This document shows positions 8,206-15,855 of a stretch of 23,957 bases of DNA, one piece after another. Position 1 is the first letter of the stretch. The number at the start of each line of letters is the position of its first letter. Made by a program: the position numbers and the translations under genes. The DNA comes from Gaiellasilicea sp035525905. GTDB lineage: Bacteria > Actinomycetota > Thermoleophilia > Gaiellales > Gaiellaceae. The stretch spans positions 1 through 23,957 of the forward strand of contig DATLDK010000153.1 of assembly GCA_035525905.1 (NCBI GenBank), written 5' to 3'. The notes under the pieces are model-generated. The model saw nothing but the letters and a program-made list of their open reading frames with translations, ran no database searches and was not told where the DNA came from.

Positions 8206-9368
8206 GCGCCCGCGGGGCGAGCGACACGCAGCACCGGAACATCCTCCTGCGCCGCGGCTTCCTCCTGTGCCCGCACCTGCGCGACGTCTGCGTTCTGCTG
8301 CTTGACCGCGTGGTCGAGGGCGACAAGGAAGTCGTGGTGGTTCGATGATGCGTTCGCCGCCACCTCGCGCTCGACGCTGCCCGCGAGCACGTGCTCGATC
8401 AGCGCCTGCTGGAAGGTCTGCATCTCGAAGAAGGCGCCCTCGGCAACTGCGTCGGGGATCTCCTCGGTGCGCTCTTCCCTGATCAGGTCGGAGATGCGGG
8501 CGTTCATGACCATGACCTCGACGGCGGCGACGCGGCCTCCGCCGACGCGGGGCAGGAGCCGCTGGCTGATCACGCCTCGCAGCACACCCGCCAGCACGGA
8601 GCGGATCTGCTGTTGCTTCGCCGGAGGGAAGAACTCGATCATGCGGCCGACGGTCTCGGCGGCGTCGATCGTGTGCAGAGTCGAGAAGACGAGGTGACCG
8701 GACTCGGCGGCCTGTAGCGCTGTCTGCGCGGTCTCCGCGTCGCGCAGCTCTCCGATCAGGATCGTGTCGGGATCCTGGCGAAGCACTCGCCGGAGGCCCT
8801 GCGCGAAGCTCTCGGTGTCGAGCCCGACCTCGCGCTGGTTGACGATGCAGTTGCGGTCCGAGTGGAGGATCTCGATCGGGTCCTCGATCGTGACGATGTG
8901 CTGGTTCCGCGTGCGGTTGATGTGGTCGAGCATGGACGCGAGCGTGGTCGTCTTCCCGGAGCCCGTGGCGCCGGTGCAGAGCACGAGCCCGCGGTGCTCC
9001 TCCGCGAGCCGCTTTACGCCGGGCGGCAGGTTCAGCGCCTCGAAGCTCGGTACTTCACGCGGGATAACGCGGAACGCGAACGAGATGTTTCCGCGCTGGC
9101 GATAGGCGTTGACGCGGAAGCGAGGCAGGCCCTCCGCGGTGTACGCGATGTCGAGGTCGCCGGACTCGTGGAAGGTCTTCAGCCGCTCCGGGGTAACGCG
9201 GGTGACCGCCTCGAGCCCGGCGAGCAGGTTCTGCTCGGTGAGAGGCGGGCAGTCCTCGAGCGGCCCGATGGCGCCGTCGCGGCGCAGCATCGGCGGCTGG
9301 TCCAGCTTGAGGTGGACGTCGCTCGCGCCGAGTTCGACGGCGCGCCGGAGGAGGGCGTTCAAATCCAT
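8202..9368 (-). CDS. pilT: Type IV pilus retraction ATPase PilT
   Basis: A 388-residue hexameric ATPase that drives pilus disassembly and retraction. Visible motifs: Walker A GATGSGKTT (133-141), the Asp-box TIEDPIE (160-166), Walker B-type ILIGELRD (203-210), His-box STLHT (229-233), and ARISDLIREER (290-300), the counterpart of the AIRNLIRE motif that is diagnostic for retraction ATPases. The last 45 or so residues (Ala/Gln/Glu-rich) exceed the usual PilT length of about 345-350. The ATG at 9368 has no clear Shine-Dalgarno; the gene begins 39 bp after the upstream flavoprotein gene. With pilB in the same operon, the pili are probably retractile. Confidence 0.94.
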   Translation of the reverse strand: MDLNALLRRAVELGASDVHLKLDQPPMLRRDGAIGPLEDCPPLTEQNLLAGLEAVTRVTPERLKTFHESGDLDIAYTAEGLPRFRVNAYRQRGNISFAFRVIPREVPSFEALNLPPGVKRLAEEHRGLVLCTGATGSGKTTTLASMLDHINRTRNQHIVTIEDPIEILHSDRNCIVNQREVGLDTESFAQGLRRVLRQDPDTILIGELRDAETAQTALQAAESGHLVFSTLHTIDAAETVGRMIEFFPPAKQQQIRSVLAGVLRGVISQRLLPRVGGGRVAAVEVMVMNARISDLIREERTEEIPDAVAEGAFFEMQTFQQALIEHVLAGSVEREVAANASSNHHDFLVALDHAVKQQNADVAQVRAQEEAAAQEDVPVLRVARPAGA

Positions 9369-9407
9369 AAGCGTCGCGGGAGGAATCGGCAGGTTCGGTG
9401 CTGCGCT

Positions 9408-10508
9408 TTAGAGCCGCGCCAGCAGGCGGATCGGCGTGCGGGCAAACCCGCGGGCGTCACTCGGATGAGTGACGTCTCCGGAGAGCAGCCCTGCGACGAC
9501 TCGCGACACGGCTGGCAGTCGCGCAATCTCGAACGCAGCTCGGGGATGGCGGTCGAGCACGAGCTTCGCCTTCCAGGACGTCGCAGCGAAGCGGCCTAGT
9601 GCCGCGTCGAGCTCGTTCTCGTAATCGCCGAGCCTTCGTTCCAGGATCACAGCCGCCGCAAGGCGGGCGGACACCAGCGCCTCGTAGATGCCGTCTCCGG
9701 AGAGCGGGTCGACGAGGCCGGCAGCGTCGCCGACGAGCAAGACTGGCCCTCGCCGTGCGACGCTGGTACGACGGATCGGCAGTCGGCGGCCCTGGAGGTC
9801 GGTCAGGCCAGTCGAGTCGACGCCGTGCTCGGCGCAGAGCCGGCGCAGGTGCTCGCGCAGCCGTGGCCCCTCACTCGCCCACCCGCCGACGCCGTAGTTC
9901 GCATGGCCGTCCTTGGGAAAGATCCAGCCGTAGCCGCCGGGCACGACGCCGACCTCGACGGTCGCGCGGCCTCGCTGGCGCGCGGGCAGCGGCCCATTCC
10001 CCTCGAGGGCGATCCCATAGATGACACCTGCGCCGAGTCCGGCGGCGCGGGCCAGCGAGCCGTTCACCCCGTCCGCGCCCACGATCGCCGCGGCCGACAC
10101 GCGTCGGCCCCCGACGGTGAGCTCGGCTCCGTCCGGTCCGACCGTTAGACCTTCGACGGTGACGCCATCACGAAAGTCCGCACCGGCCGCCGCGGCCTGC
10201 TCCGCCAGAAAGGCGTCGAGCCGCCGCCTGCGGGTCATCAGGACGAGCGGCTTCTCGGCCCGCCGCTCGAAGCGCTTCCGGTAGCGGAGACGCACCTCGA
10301 GCGTCCGCACGACGTCCTCGACGACGGGGTCGATCGCGCACGGCAACTCCCGCACCGCGCGTCCCGTCACGCCGCCGCCGCAGGGCTTGTCCCGCGGGAA
10401 GCGGGCGCGGTCGGCCAGCAGCACCCGCGCTCCGCCGCGCGCGAGCCGCATGGCCGCAGCCGATCCGGCGGGGCCCGCCCCGACGACGATCGCGTCGAAC
10501 CGCTCCAC
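9408..10508 (-). CDS. Geranylgeranyl-reductase-family FAD oxidoreductase
   Basis: A 366-residue flavoprotein. The N-terminal Rossmann FAD motif is VVGAGPAGSAAAMRLARGG, and the second FAD-contact motif GDAAGLVDPLSGDGIYEAL lies near residue 270; FPRDKPCGGGV after the first motif is typical of the geranylgeranyl reductase family (COG0644), which reduces isoprenoid chains of lipids or quinones. PGGYGWIFPK is also a family signature. The GTG at 10508 places the FAD motif at the usual distance from the N-terminus; a TTG 39 bases upstream is possible but less likely. It is the first gene of the minus-strand run that continues into pilT. The link to pili may be only positional. Substrate cannot be told from sequence. 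Confidence 0.85.
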   Translation of the reverse strand: MERFDAIVVGAGPAGSAAAMRLARGGARVLLADRARFPRDKPCGGGVTGRAVRELPCAIDPVVEDVVRTLEVRLRYRKRFERRAEKPLVLMTRRRRLDAFLAEQAAAAGADFRDGVTVEGLTVGPDGAELTVGGRRVSAAAIVGADGVNGSLARAAGLGAGVIYGIALEGNGPLPARQRGRATVEVGVVPGGYGWIFPKDGHANYGVGGWASEGPRLREHLRRLCAEHGVDSTGLTDLQGRRLPIRRTSVARRGPVLLVGDAAGLVDPLSGDGIYEALVSARLAAAVILERRLGDYENELDAALGRFAATSWKAKLVLDRHPRAAFEIARLPAVSRVVAGLLSGDVTHPSDARGFARTPIRLLARL

Positions 10509-10535
10509 CGGAGGATCGTACGCGCCTCGTCCGGC

Positions 10536-10541
10536 TACACT
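10536..10541 (+). promoter_or_regulatory. Putative -10 element of tRNA-Tyr
   Basis: TACACT lies 10 bases before the tRNA, at the same distance and with the same TA-ACT pattern as the element before tRNA-Thr. No clear -35 was found. Confidence 0.35.
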
Positions 10542-10551
10542 CCTCAATCGC

Positions 10552-10633
10552 GCAGGGGTGCCCGAGCGGCCAAAGGGAGCGGGCTGTAAACCCGCCGGCT
10601 CAGCCTACGAAGGTTCGAATCCTTCCCCCTGCA
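10552..10633 (+). tRNA. tRNA-Tyr (anticodon GTA)
   Basis: The acceptor stem GCAGGGG pairs with CCCCTGC, the anticodon stem GCGGG/CCCGC holds the loop CTGTAAA with anticodon GTA at 10586-10588, a long class II variable arm follows, and the T arm is GAAGG-TTCGAAT-CCTTC. The discriminator base is A. CCA is not encoded. A long variable arm is normal for bacterial tRNA-Tyr. Confidence 0.96.
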
Positions 10634-10654
10634 TACAGAGAGCGGGCGCAATCG

Positions 10655-10686
10655 GGTTCGGGATCTGCGGAAGCAGATCCCGAACC
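10655..10686 (+). terminator. Perfect 14-bp hairpin after tRNA-Tyr
   Basis: GGTTCGGGATCTGC is followed by the tetraloop GGAA and its exact complement. It sits 21 bases past the tRNA-Tyr. No T-run follows, which is common for high-GC terminators; it could also be a processing signal or a small repeat element. Confidence 0.55.
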
Positions 10687-10690
10687 GCGC

Positions 10691-10707
10691 CGACCCCTGA
10701 AGGGTCG
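10691..10707 (+). repeat. Second small inverted repeat between the tRNAs
   Basis: CGACCC and GGGTCG flank the five-base loop CTGAA, directly after the larger hairpin. The two together may form a bipartite terminator, or this may simply reflect GC-rich chance pairing. Confidence 0.35.
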
Positions 10708-10743
10708 CGTCGCTCCCGAGACCTGTGAGACGGAGTCGGGCGC

Positions 10744-10749
10744 TAGACT
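10744..10749 (+). promoter_or_regulatory. Putative -10 element of tRNA-Thr
   Basis: TAGACT lies 11 bases before the tRNA start. Together with the matching TACACT before tRNA-Tyr it suggests each tRNA has its own promoter. A -35 hexamer is not evident. Confidence 0.35.
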
Positions 10750-10760
10750 TCGCCCGTCTC

Positions 10761-10833
10761 GCCCTCTTAGCTCAGTTGGTAGAGCACCTCCATGGTAAGG
10801 AGGGGGTCTGCGGTTCGAGTCCGCAAGAGGGCT
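10761..10833 (+). tRNA. tRNA-Thr (anticodon GGT)
   Basis: The acceptor stem GCCCTCT pairs with AGAGGGC, the D arm is AGCTCAGTTGGTAGAGC, the anticodon stem CCTCC/GGAGG encloses ATGGTAA (anticodon GGT), and the T arm is TGCGG-TTCGAGT-CCGCA. The discriminator base is T and CCA is not encoded. The convergent gene's stop begins two bases after it. Confidence 0.96.
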
Positions 10834-10834
10834 C

Positions 10835-11224
10835 TCACGCCTCGCCGCCCCGCCGCGCGACCGCCGCGACGAGAACGAACAGCGCCGCCGCGGCTGCGGC
10901 GCCGAGGAGCCCGCTGGCCAGGCCGTGTCGGGCGGGGACATCGGCCGCCAGGAGGGCCACGGTCGCGCCGGCGAACGCGAGCAGCGCTGCGACGAGCAGG
11001 CGCCCCACCAGGACGGCGGTGATAGCCCGTCGCTCGACCACCACGTCCGGCGCCGTGCCGCGGGACATGGAGACGAGCTCGAAGAAGATGACGACGGCGG
11101 CGCTTAGGAGCGGGATGCTCCGAACGGGGACGTCCTCGCCGTAGAGGACTGCGAGCGCACCGAGGACGGCCCCAAGGCCGAGCGCCGCAACTGCGGCGGT
11201 GCGCCCAAATCGGCTCCCGCTCAC
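10835..11224 (-). CDS. Small four-helix membrane protein of the MoxR/DUF58 cassette
   Basis: A 129-residue protein from a GTG that shares GTGA with the stop of the DUF58 gene. It is almost entirely hydrophobic, with about four predicted membrane helices (near residues 8-28, 36-52, 70-92 and 103-123) and a charged loop around residues 55-68. I do not recognise a family; small membrane proteins of this kind often end MoxR/DUF58 operons in actinobacteria and haloarchaea, but I cannot assign homology by eye. The start is fixed mainly by the four-base overlap; longer readings would run inside the DUF58 gene and change composition to Arg-rich. It ends next to the convergent tRNA-Thr. Confidence 0.72.
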   Translation of the reverse strand: MSGSRFGRTAAVAALGLGAVLGALAVLYGEDVPVRSIPLLSAAVVIFFELVSMSRGTAPDVVVERRAITAVLVGRLLVAALLAFAGATVALLAADVPARHGLASGLLGAAAAAALFVLVAAVARRGGEA

Positions 11225-12465
11225 GGTGACGCGGCGAGGGCTTCGACGGGAGCGGCGACGGGCTCGTCCGGGCCCCACGACGCGAGCGCGATCCCCGCGC
11301 CGGCCAGCTGCGTTCGGACCGCGTCCCGCTCGAGCAACCAGGTCCGCCAGGCGATCGGCCCGGCGGCGGCCTCCGCATCCGCGAGGTACGGGAGCGGATC
11401 GATCTCGAGAATCGAGACCTGGTAGCCGCGGCGGCGGAGATTCAGGAGCGCGCGCGTGACGCGCCAGTCGAGCCGCGGCGTCAGCGCCACGATCAGCGAC
11501 TGGGGCGGGAGGATCCGGCGCGGGATGAGGCTCGTGTCGCGCCAGCGGTACGTCCGCGCGACCTCGCTCTCGAGCAAGGCGTCCGCGATCCGATACTGCT
11601 GGCGCAGGCCCGAACCGGGGATGATCCACTCGAGATCGCCGCCGAAGCGGAGGAGCCCGACCCGGTCGCGCTGGCGGAGATAGGCGTCGCTCAACGAGGC
11701 GGCCGCGCGCACGGCGTGGTCGAGCGTGCTCGCCGCGCTCGTCGCGGCGGCTCCGAGCGCGTCGAGGAAGATGACGACGTCGGAGCTCCGCTCGGGGAGC
11801 CGATCGTTGACGAGCAGCCGGCCGCGGGTGGCGGTCGCACGCCAGTTGATCTTCCGCGCGCGCTCGCCGGGGGCGAGGAACCGAAGCTCCGCGAACTCGA
11901 TGCCTTCACCGGCGACCGCGGCCGGACGGCTGCCTGTTACCGGTCGTGTCGCCCGCGGCCCGGCAAGCCGCCTCAGCCTCTCGACCGACGGGTAGACCCG
12001 CAGCGTCGTGGTCGGCTCGATGACGAGCTCGGAGCGACGAAGGTGAAGCCGATCCCGCGCGGCGAGCCGAACCGAAGCGATGCGGAAGGCGCCCCAGCGA
12101 GGGCACTTGATCGAAAACTCGAGCGTCCGCGTCTCGCCCGCACCGAGCGCGAGCACGCGCCTTGTGGGCGTTCCGTCCGGATCGAGACGTCCAGGCAGCC
12201 GCAGCTCGACGTCGACCCAGGGGCATGCCTCCGACGCGACAAGCGTCAACTCGAGCTGGACGCACCCGCCCTCGATCAGGCGATCGGCCGAGACCCGAAC
12301 GGTCGCTGCGGGCAGCCGAGGCGGCCGCGCCGCAAGCCCGAAGAGCAGCGGAACGAGAAAACCGGCGCCGATGGCAACCAGCGCGGGCTGTGCGGTGGCG
12401 AGGCCGGCGAGGAGCCCAGCCGAAGCGACGACGAACCAGACGACGGCGCGGTACTCGAACGTCAC
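11221..12465 (-). CDS. DUF58-domain membrane protein
   Basis: A 414-residue protein with two closely spaced hydrophobic segments at the N-terminus (about 8-42), a beta-rich middle region, then the DUF58 signature near residues 190-225: EFAELRFLAPGERARKINW followed by RGRLLVNDRLPE, and VVIFLDA, which begins a von Willebrand-A-like fold. DUF58 proteins are usual partners of MoxR ATPases and are thought to be their remodelled clients at the membrane, though the exact role is unknown. The GTG start overlaps the stop of the MoxR gene in GTGA. The C-terminal part (YQVSILEIDPLPYL) completes the domain. Length and layout are typical for the family. Confidence 0.88.
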   Translation of the reverse strand: MTFEYRAVVWFVVASAGLLAGLATAQPALVAIGAGFLVPLLFGLAARPPRLPAATVRVSADRLIEGGCVQLELTLVASEACPWVDVELRLPGRLDPDGTPTRRVLALGAGETRTLEFSIKCPRWGAFRIASVRLAARDRLHLRRSELVIEPTTTLRVYPSVERLRRLAGPRATRPVTGSRPAAVAGEGIEFAELRFLAPGERARKINWRATATRGRLLVNDRLPERSSDVVIFLDALGAAATSAASTLDHAVRAAASLSDAYLRQRDRVGLLRFGGDLEWIIPGSGLRQQYRIADALLESEVARTYRWRDTSLIPRRILPPQSLIVALTPRLDWRVTRALLNLRRRGYQVSILEIDPLPYLADAEAAAGPIAWRTWLLERDAVRTQLAGAGIALASWGPDEPVAAPVEALAASP

Positions 12466-13436
12466 GACGATTCGTCCAGAACCGGCACTGGAACCGACGC
12501 GACGGCCGCCCGCACCACTTCGCCCGGATCGATCCGCTGCACCCAGAGCTCAGGCGCCAGCGTGAGCCTGTGCGCCAGCGCGGGGACCGAGACCGCCTTG
12601 ATGTCGTCCGGCGTCACGAAGTCGCGGCCGAGATACGCGGCGCGGGCTCGGGCCAGCTTCATCAGCGCGAGCGAGCCCCTCGGCGAGGCCCCGACGGCCA
12701 GCTGCGGCGAGTGCCTCGTCGCGCGCGCGATCGCGACCGCGTACTCGGCGAGCGGCGGGGCGACGTGCACCCGCTCGATCGCCGCCTGCATCGCCCGCAG
12801 CGCCTGCCGGTCGCAGACCGGCTCGAGCTCGATCCGCTCGCTCCGTCGACGCGAGCGTTCGAGGAGGATGTCGCGCTCCGCGTCCTCCGACGGGTAGCCG
12901 ATCGCGATGCGGACGAGAAAACGGTCGAGCTGCGCCTCCGGCAGCGGGTACGTCCCCTCGTACTCGATCGGGTTCTGCGTCGCGAGGACGAGAAAGGGGG
13001 ACCCGAGCTGCCGCGTCGTGTTCTCGAGCGTCACCTGCCGTTCTTCCATCCCCTCGAGCAACGCGGCCTGCGTCTTGCCCGGCGCACGGTTGATCTCGTC
13101 GGCGAGCAGGATGTTCGTGAAGATCGGCCCGGGCTCGAACGTGAAGCTGCCGCTGGAGCGGTCGTAGATCGAGGCCCCGGTGATGTCGCTCGGGATCAGA
13201 TCCGGCGTGAACTGGATCCGGGCGAAGTCCATCGCACACACCTGCGCGAAGGAGCGGGCGAGCAGGGTCTTGCCCAGCCCTGGCAGATCCTCGATCAGCA
13301 CGTGGCCGTCGGCGAGCAGGGCGAACAACACGAGCTCGACCGCCTCTCGCTTGCCGATGATCGCCTGCTCGACGGCGTCGGCCACCGCGGTCGCGAGCTC
13401 CTGAACGGGGACGGCTGCCTTCGCCTCCTCGGTCAC
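12462..13436 (-). CDS. MoxR-family AAA+ ATPase
   Basis: A 324-residue AAA+ chaperone-like ATPase. Motifs in order: LIEDLPGLGKTLLA (Walker A, about 47-60), IQFTPDLIPSDITG (74-87, a MoxR hallmark), LLADEINRAPGKTQAALLEGM (Walker B region, 110-130), ATQNPIEYEGTYPLPEAQLDRF (sensor 1 region and arginine finger region, 152-173), and a C-terminal lid with SPRG (sensor 2). MoxR ATPases activate or assemble partner proteins, often those with VWA or DUF58 domains. Start is the GTG whose GTGA overlaps the preceding stop; upstream in-frame sequence is Arg/Pro-rich and is the shadow of the neighbouring genes. Nothing essential is missing. Confidence 0.94.
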   Translation of the reverse strand: MTEEAKAAVPVQELATAVADAVEQAIIGKREAVELVLFALLADGHVLIEDLPGLGKTLLARSFAQVCAMDFARIQFTPDLIPSDITGASIYDRSSGSFTFEPGPIFTNILLADEINRAPGKTQAALLEGMEERQVTLENTTRQLGSPFLVLATQNPIEYEGTYPLPEAQLDRFLVRIAIGYPSEDAERDILLERSRRRSERIELEPVCDRQALRAMQAAIERVHVAPPLAEYAVAIARATRHSPQLAVGASPRGSLALMKLARARAAYLGRDFVTPDDIKAVSVPALAHRLTLAPELWVQRIDPGEVVRAAVASVPVPVLDESS

Positions 13437-13915
13437 AGCTGCTCCAGCCGCTCGATCGCCGTTCGCAGATCGTTGCCGGTGAGACCCCGGCCGACGCGGT
13501 ACGCGGCCGACGGACGGTCGGGACGGACGATCTCCCACAGAACGTCCCCGAGCAGCTCCTGCGCCCGCCGCGGTGCGAGCGCCATGTCGACGCCGCGGCG
13601 GCCGAGGCGCGCGGCGACGATCGGGACGAGCAGCGGCCGGAGCGAACGGTCGACGCCGAACTCCGATTGCTCGCTCACCCGCAGATCGTCCACGATCTGG
13701 CGCAGCCGCGACGGCATCTCGTCGTCCCGCGCAGGCGGCGGTGGCTGCTGGCTCCGGGCGGGTCGGAGCTGCAGCGCGGTCGCGGCGGCGAGTGCGGCGG
13801 CGAGCGCCATCGCGGCAGCGAGTGCGACCGTGCTGCCCTGCCCGATAAGGAGACCGAAGGCGGACGCCACGACACAACCGGCCGTGACGACGAGCAGTGG
13901 GCGGCGGGCGTTCAC
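13433..13915 (-). CDS. Small membrane protein between DUF4129 and MoxR genes
   Basis: A 160-residue protein starting at a GTG that overlaps the upstream stop (GTGA). Two hydrophobic segments at residues 5-45 are followed by a Pro/Gln-rich linker and a soluble C-terminal domain of about 95 residues (MPSRLRQIVDDLRVSEQSEF onward, ending near AIERLEQL). No family is recognised. The position in the cassette is where many actinobacterial and archaeal MoxR operons carry a short two-helix membrane protein, so it is probably a structural partner of the DUF58/MoxR complex. This is inferred from context only. Confidence 0.72.
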   Translation of the reverse strand: MNARRPLLVVTAGCVVASAFGLLIGQGSTVALAAAMALAAALAAATALQLRPARSQQPPPPARDDEMPSRLRQIVDDLRVSEQSEFGVDRSLRPLLVPIVAARLGRRGVDMALAPRRAQELLGDVLWEIVRPDRPSAAYRVGRGLTGNDLRTAIERLEQL

Positions 13916-14883
13916 CGCGGCGCCACCTCCGCCTCGACCCGCCGCACCGACGCGATCGCGCGCCGGCGATCGTCCTCGTCCATCCGGTGTTCGCTGAACC
14001 GGGCGATCTCGAAGAGGCCGGTGAGGTCGGACGCTGCTGCAGCGCTCGCGCCGAGCACCCGAAGGACGCGGCCCGTGAACTCGGTCGGGGTCTCGTCCGG
14101 CGCTCGCGAGAGTTCGATCTCGCCGAGGGACTCCTCCATGCGCGCGTAGGCGCGCTGGACCGCAAGCCGCGGGTCTCGCTCGGACTCCAGGTCCGCGAGC
14201 GACCGTCTGAGGTCGGAGCCGACCCGCGCCGCCGCATCGGGAACCACCGCCCGACGTTCGCGCCGCGCGCGCCGACCACGGACGAAGACTGCCGCGGGCG
14301 CGAGCAGGAGCACCGCGGCGGCCGAGCCGACGACGAGCCACCTCAGTGCGCCCGAGGTGGGGTGTCCCGCCGGCGCGGAAGTGCTCGCGTGGCCGCGCGG
14401 TGCGGCGTTCCCGGGCGTGGCGCCGACCGGTGTCGCCGCAGCGGGAACGAGGAACGGCAGAGTGAGGAGCAGAAACAAGCCGATCGCTCCACCGACGATT
14501 GCAGCAGCCTTCCCGGCGGCGGACAGCGACGCCCCGAGGCCCTCGAGGTGTCCCGCACCGGGCCGTCGCCTCCGTCGCCCGCGCGTTTCCACCGAAGGCG
14601 TCCCGACCCAGACAAGGAGCAGCGATCCGATCGCGAGCACGCCCGCCGCAGCGGCGAGCGCGCCGACAACACCGACCGGGACATCTTGCCGGCCGCCTGC
14701 GTGCCATGCCGACCCGCCGCTCGCCAGGGCCACGAGCGACACGAGCAGCAGCCCCACCACGGTGGTAGCGGTCGCTCGCACGTCGCTCAGAGGTCGAACG
14801 GGCACGGCTAGATCATCGTCGATCCGCCACGGCTGCAGCCCGCTACGGCGTACGCGGCCGCTGGACTCGCGTGTGAGCAGCAT
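13912..14883 (-). CDS. DUF4129-domain membrane protein
   Basis: About 323 residues from the ATG at 14883. Hydrophobic segments lie near residues 42-62, 70-93, 123-147 and 178-202, and the C-terminal cytoplasmic domain (about 228-323) has the DUF4129 pattern AVQRAYARMEESLGE, then PTEFTGRVLR and LFEIARFSEHRM. DUF4129 proteins usually travel with MoxR, DUF58 and a transglutaminase-like membrane protein; the last is absent here. The start is uncertain: no Shine-Dalgarno is visible, and a TTG 18 bases upstream is in frame. It is the first gene of the cassette, divergent from uvsE with a 90-bp spacer. Confidence 0.78.
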   Translation of the reverse strand: MLLTRESSGRVRRSGLQPWRIDDDLAVPVRPLSDVRATATTVVGLLLVSLVALASGGSAWHAGGRQDVPVGVVGALAAAAGVLAIGSLLLVWVGTPSVETRGRRRRRPGAGHLEGLGASLSAAGKAAAIVGGAIGLFLLLTLPFLVPAAATPVGATPGNAAPRGHASTSAPAGHPTSGALRWLVVGSAAAVLLLAPAAVFVRGRRARRERRAVVPDAAARVGSDLRRSLADLESERDPRLAVQRAYARMEESLGEIELSRAPDETPTEFTGRVLRVLGASAAAASDLTGLFEIARFSEHRMDEDDRRRAIASVRRVEAEVAPR

Positions 14884-14885
14884 GT

Positions 14886-14901
14886 CGGTCAAACGTGTCA
14901 A
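14886..14901. repeat. Direct repeat GTCAAAC in the divergent spacer
   Basis: The heptamer GTCAAAC occurs twice, separated by two bases, just upstream of the DUF4129 start. Read on the minus strand the pair contains TTGACA, but no matching -10 follows at the right distance. It could be an operator half-site array; evidence is thin. Confidence 0.3.
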
Positions 14902-14973
14902 ACAGGCGCTGACGGGAATGGCGCGGCCATGCCGCGCGGCTCAAATGAGGTCAGATCCCCTGAACGCGGCGGG

Positions 14974-15855
14974 ATGCGGCTCGGCTACGCCTGCCTCAAC
15001 ACACAGCTGCCCTCGTCGGCGCGGACGCTGCGCCTCGCGAGCGCGACTCCGGAGCGTCTTCGCGACCTGATTGCGGCGAATCTCGACGCGCTGGAGGCGA
15101 TCCTCAGCTGGAACGAGGCGAACGACATCCGCGTGTTCCGGCTGACGTCGAACCTGATCCCCTTCGGGTCGCATCCGGTGAACACGCTCGCGTGGTGGGA
15201 CGAATTCACGAGCCGGTTCGAGAAGCTCGGCGCGCAGCTCCGGAGGACGCGCACCCGTGTCTCGACGCATCCCGGCCAGTACACGGTGCTCTCGTCCGAG
15301 CAGCCGCATGTCGTCGAGGCCGCGATCGCGGAGCTCGACTACCACGACCGTCTGCTCGATGCGCTCGGGCTCGATCGCTCGCACAAGATCGTGCTCCACG
15401 TCGGCTCGGGCGCCGGCGATCCCGCTGCGGCACGGGCGCGGTTCGCCCGAGGCTGCGCGCGCCTCTCCACGGGAGCGCGTGCGCGGCTCGTCGTCGAGAA
15501 CGACGAGCGCTGGCCGCTCGAGCGGGTGCTGGAGCTCGCCAGCCCGCTCGACCTACCCGTGGTGTTCGACGCCTTTCATCACCGGCTCGCACCCTCGCTC
15601 GACACGCTGGGCGTGCGCGAGGCCGTCCTCCTCGTCGCCGGGACGTGGCTGGCCGACGACGGCCGGCAGGAGGTGCACTTCTCGACGCAGCAGCCGGGGA
15701 AGCGCCCCGGCGCGCACGCGCAGACGCTCGACCTGGATGCCTTCGCGCTGTTCGTGGACGAGGTAGGCGACTTGCCGCTCGATTGCATCCTGGAGGTGAA
15801 GGACAAGGAGCTGTCCGTCCTTCGCGCGCGTGCGCTGGTGCATGAGCCCGTCTGA
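14974..15855 (+). CDS. uvsE: UV-damage endonuclease UvsE/UVDE
   Basis: A 293-residue TIM-barrel nuclease that nicks DNA 5' of UV photoproducts and some other lesions, starting an alternative excision-repair route. Family motifs: MRLGYACLNTQL at the N-terminus, FRLTSNLIPFGSH (55-67), STHPGQY (97-103), LHVGS (141-145), VVENDERW (173-180), VVFDAFHHRLAPS (196-208), HFSTQQPG (235-242), GAHAQ (246-250) and ILEVKDKE (272-279). Metal-ligand candidates His99, His142, Glu175, Asp199, His202, His235, His248 and Glu274 are all present. The residue two before His235 is Glu, where the Thermus enzyme has a modified Lys. The ATG was chosen because family members begin close to LGYA; an upstream in-frame ATG adds 15 unlikely residues. 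It overlaps the next gene by 14 bases. Confidence 0.92.
   Translation: MRLGYACLNTQLPSSARTLRLASATPERLRDLIAANLDALEAILSWNEANDIRVFRLTSNLIPFGSHPVNTLAWWDEFTSRFEKLGAQLRRTRTRVSTHPGQYTVLSSEQPHVVEAAIAELDYHDRLLDALGLDRSHKIVLHVGSGAGDPAAARARFARGCARLSTGARARLVVENDERWPLERVLELASPLDLPVVFDAFHHRLAPSLDTLGVREAVLLVAGTWLADDGRQEVHFSTQQPGKRPGAHAQTLDLDAFALFVDEVGDLPLDCILEVKDKELSVLRARALVHEPV

Noticed and set aside
12162..13997. Long plus-strand open frame of 611 codons opposite MoxR
   Set aside because: It is Arg-rich, low-complexity and antisense to genes with clear motifs; long stop-free shadows are expected at this GC content.
12462..14279. An extended MoxR protein of about 605 residues
   Set aside because: The first 280 residues are Arg/Pro-rich and overlap two other coding frames; the GTG in the GTGA overlap gives a protein of normal MoxR size.
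14896..14901. TTGACA on the minus strand as a -35 box for the DUF4129 gene
   Set aside because: The expected -10 would fall inside the coding start and no TA-rich hexamer is there.
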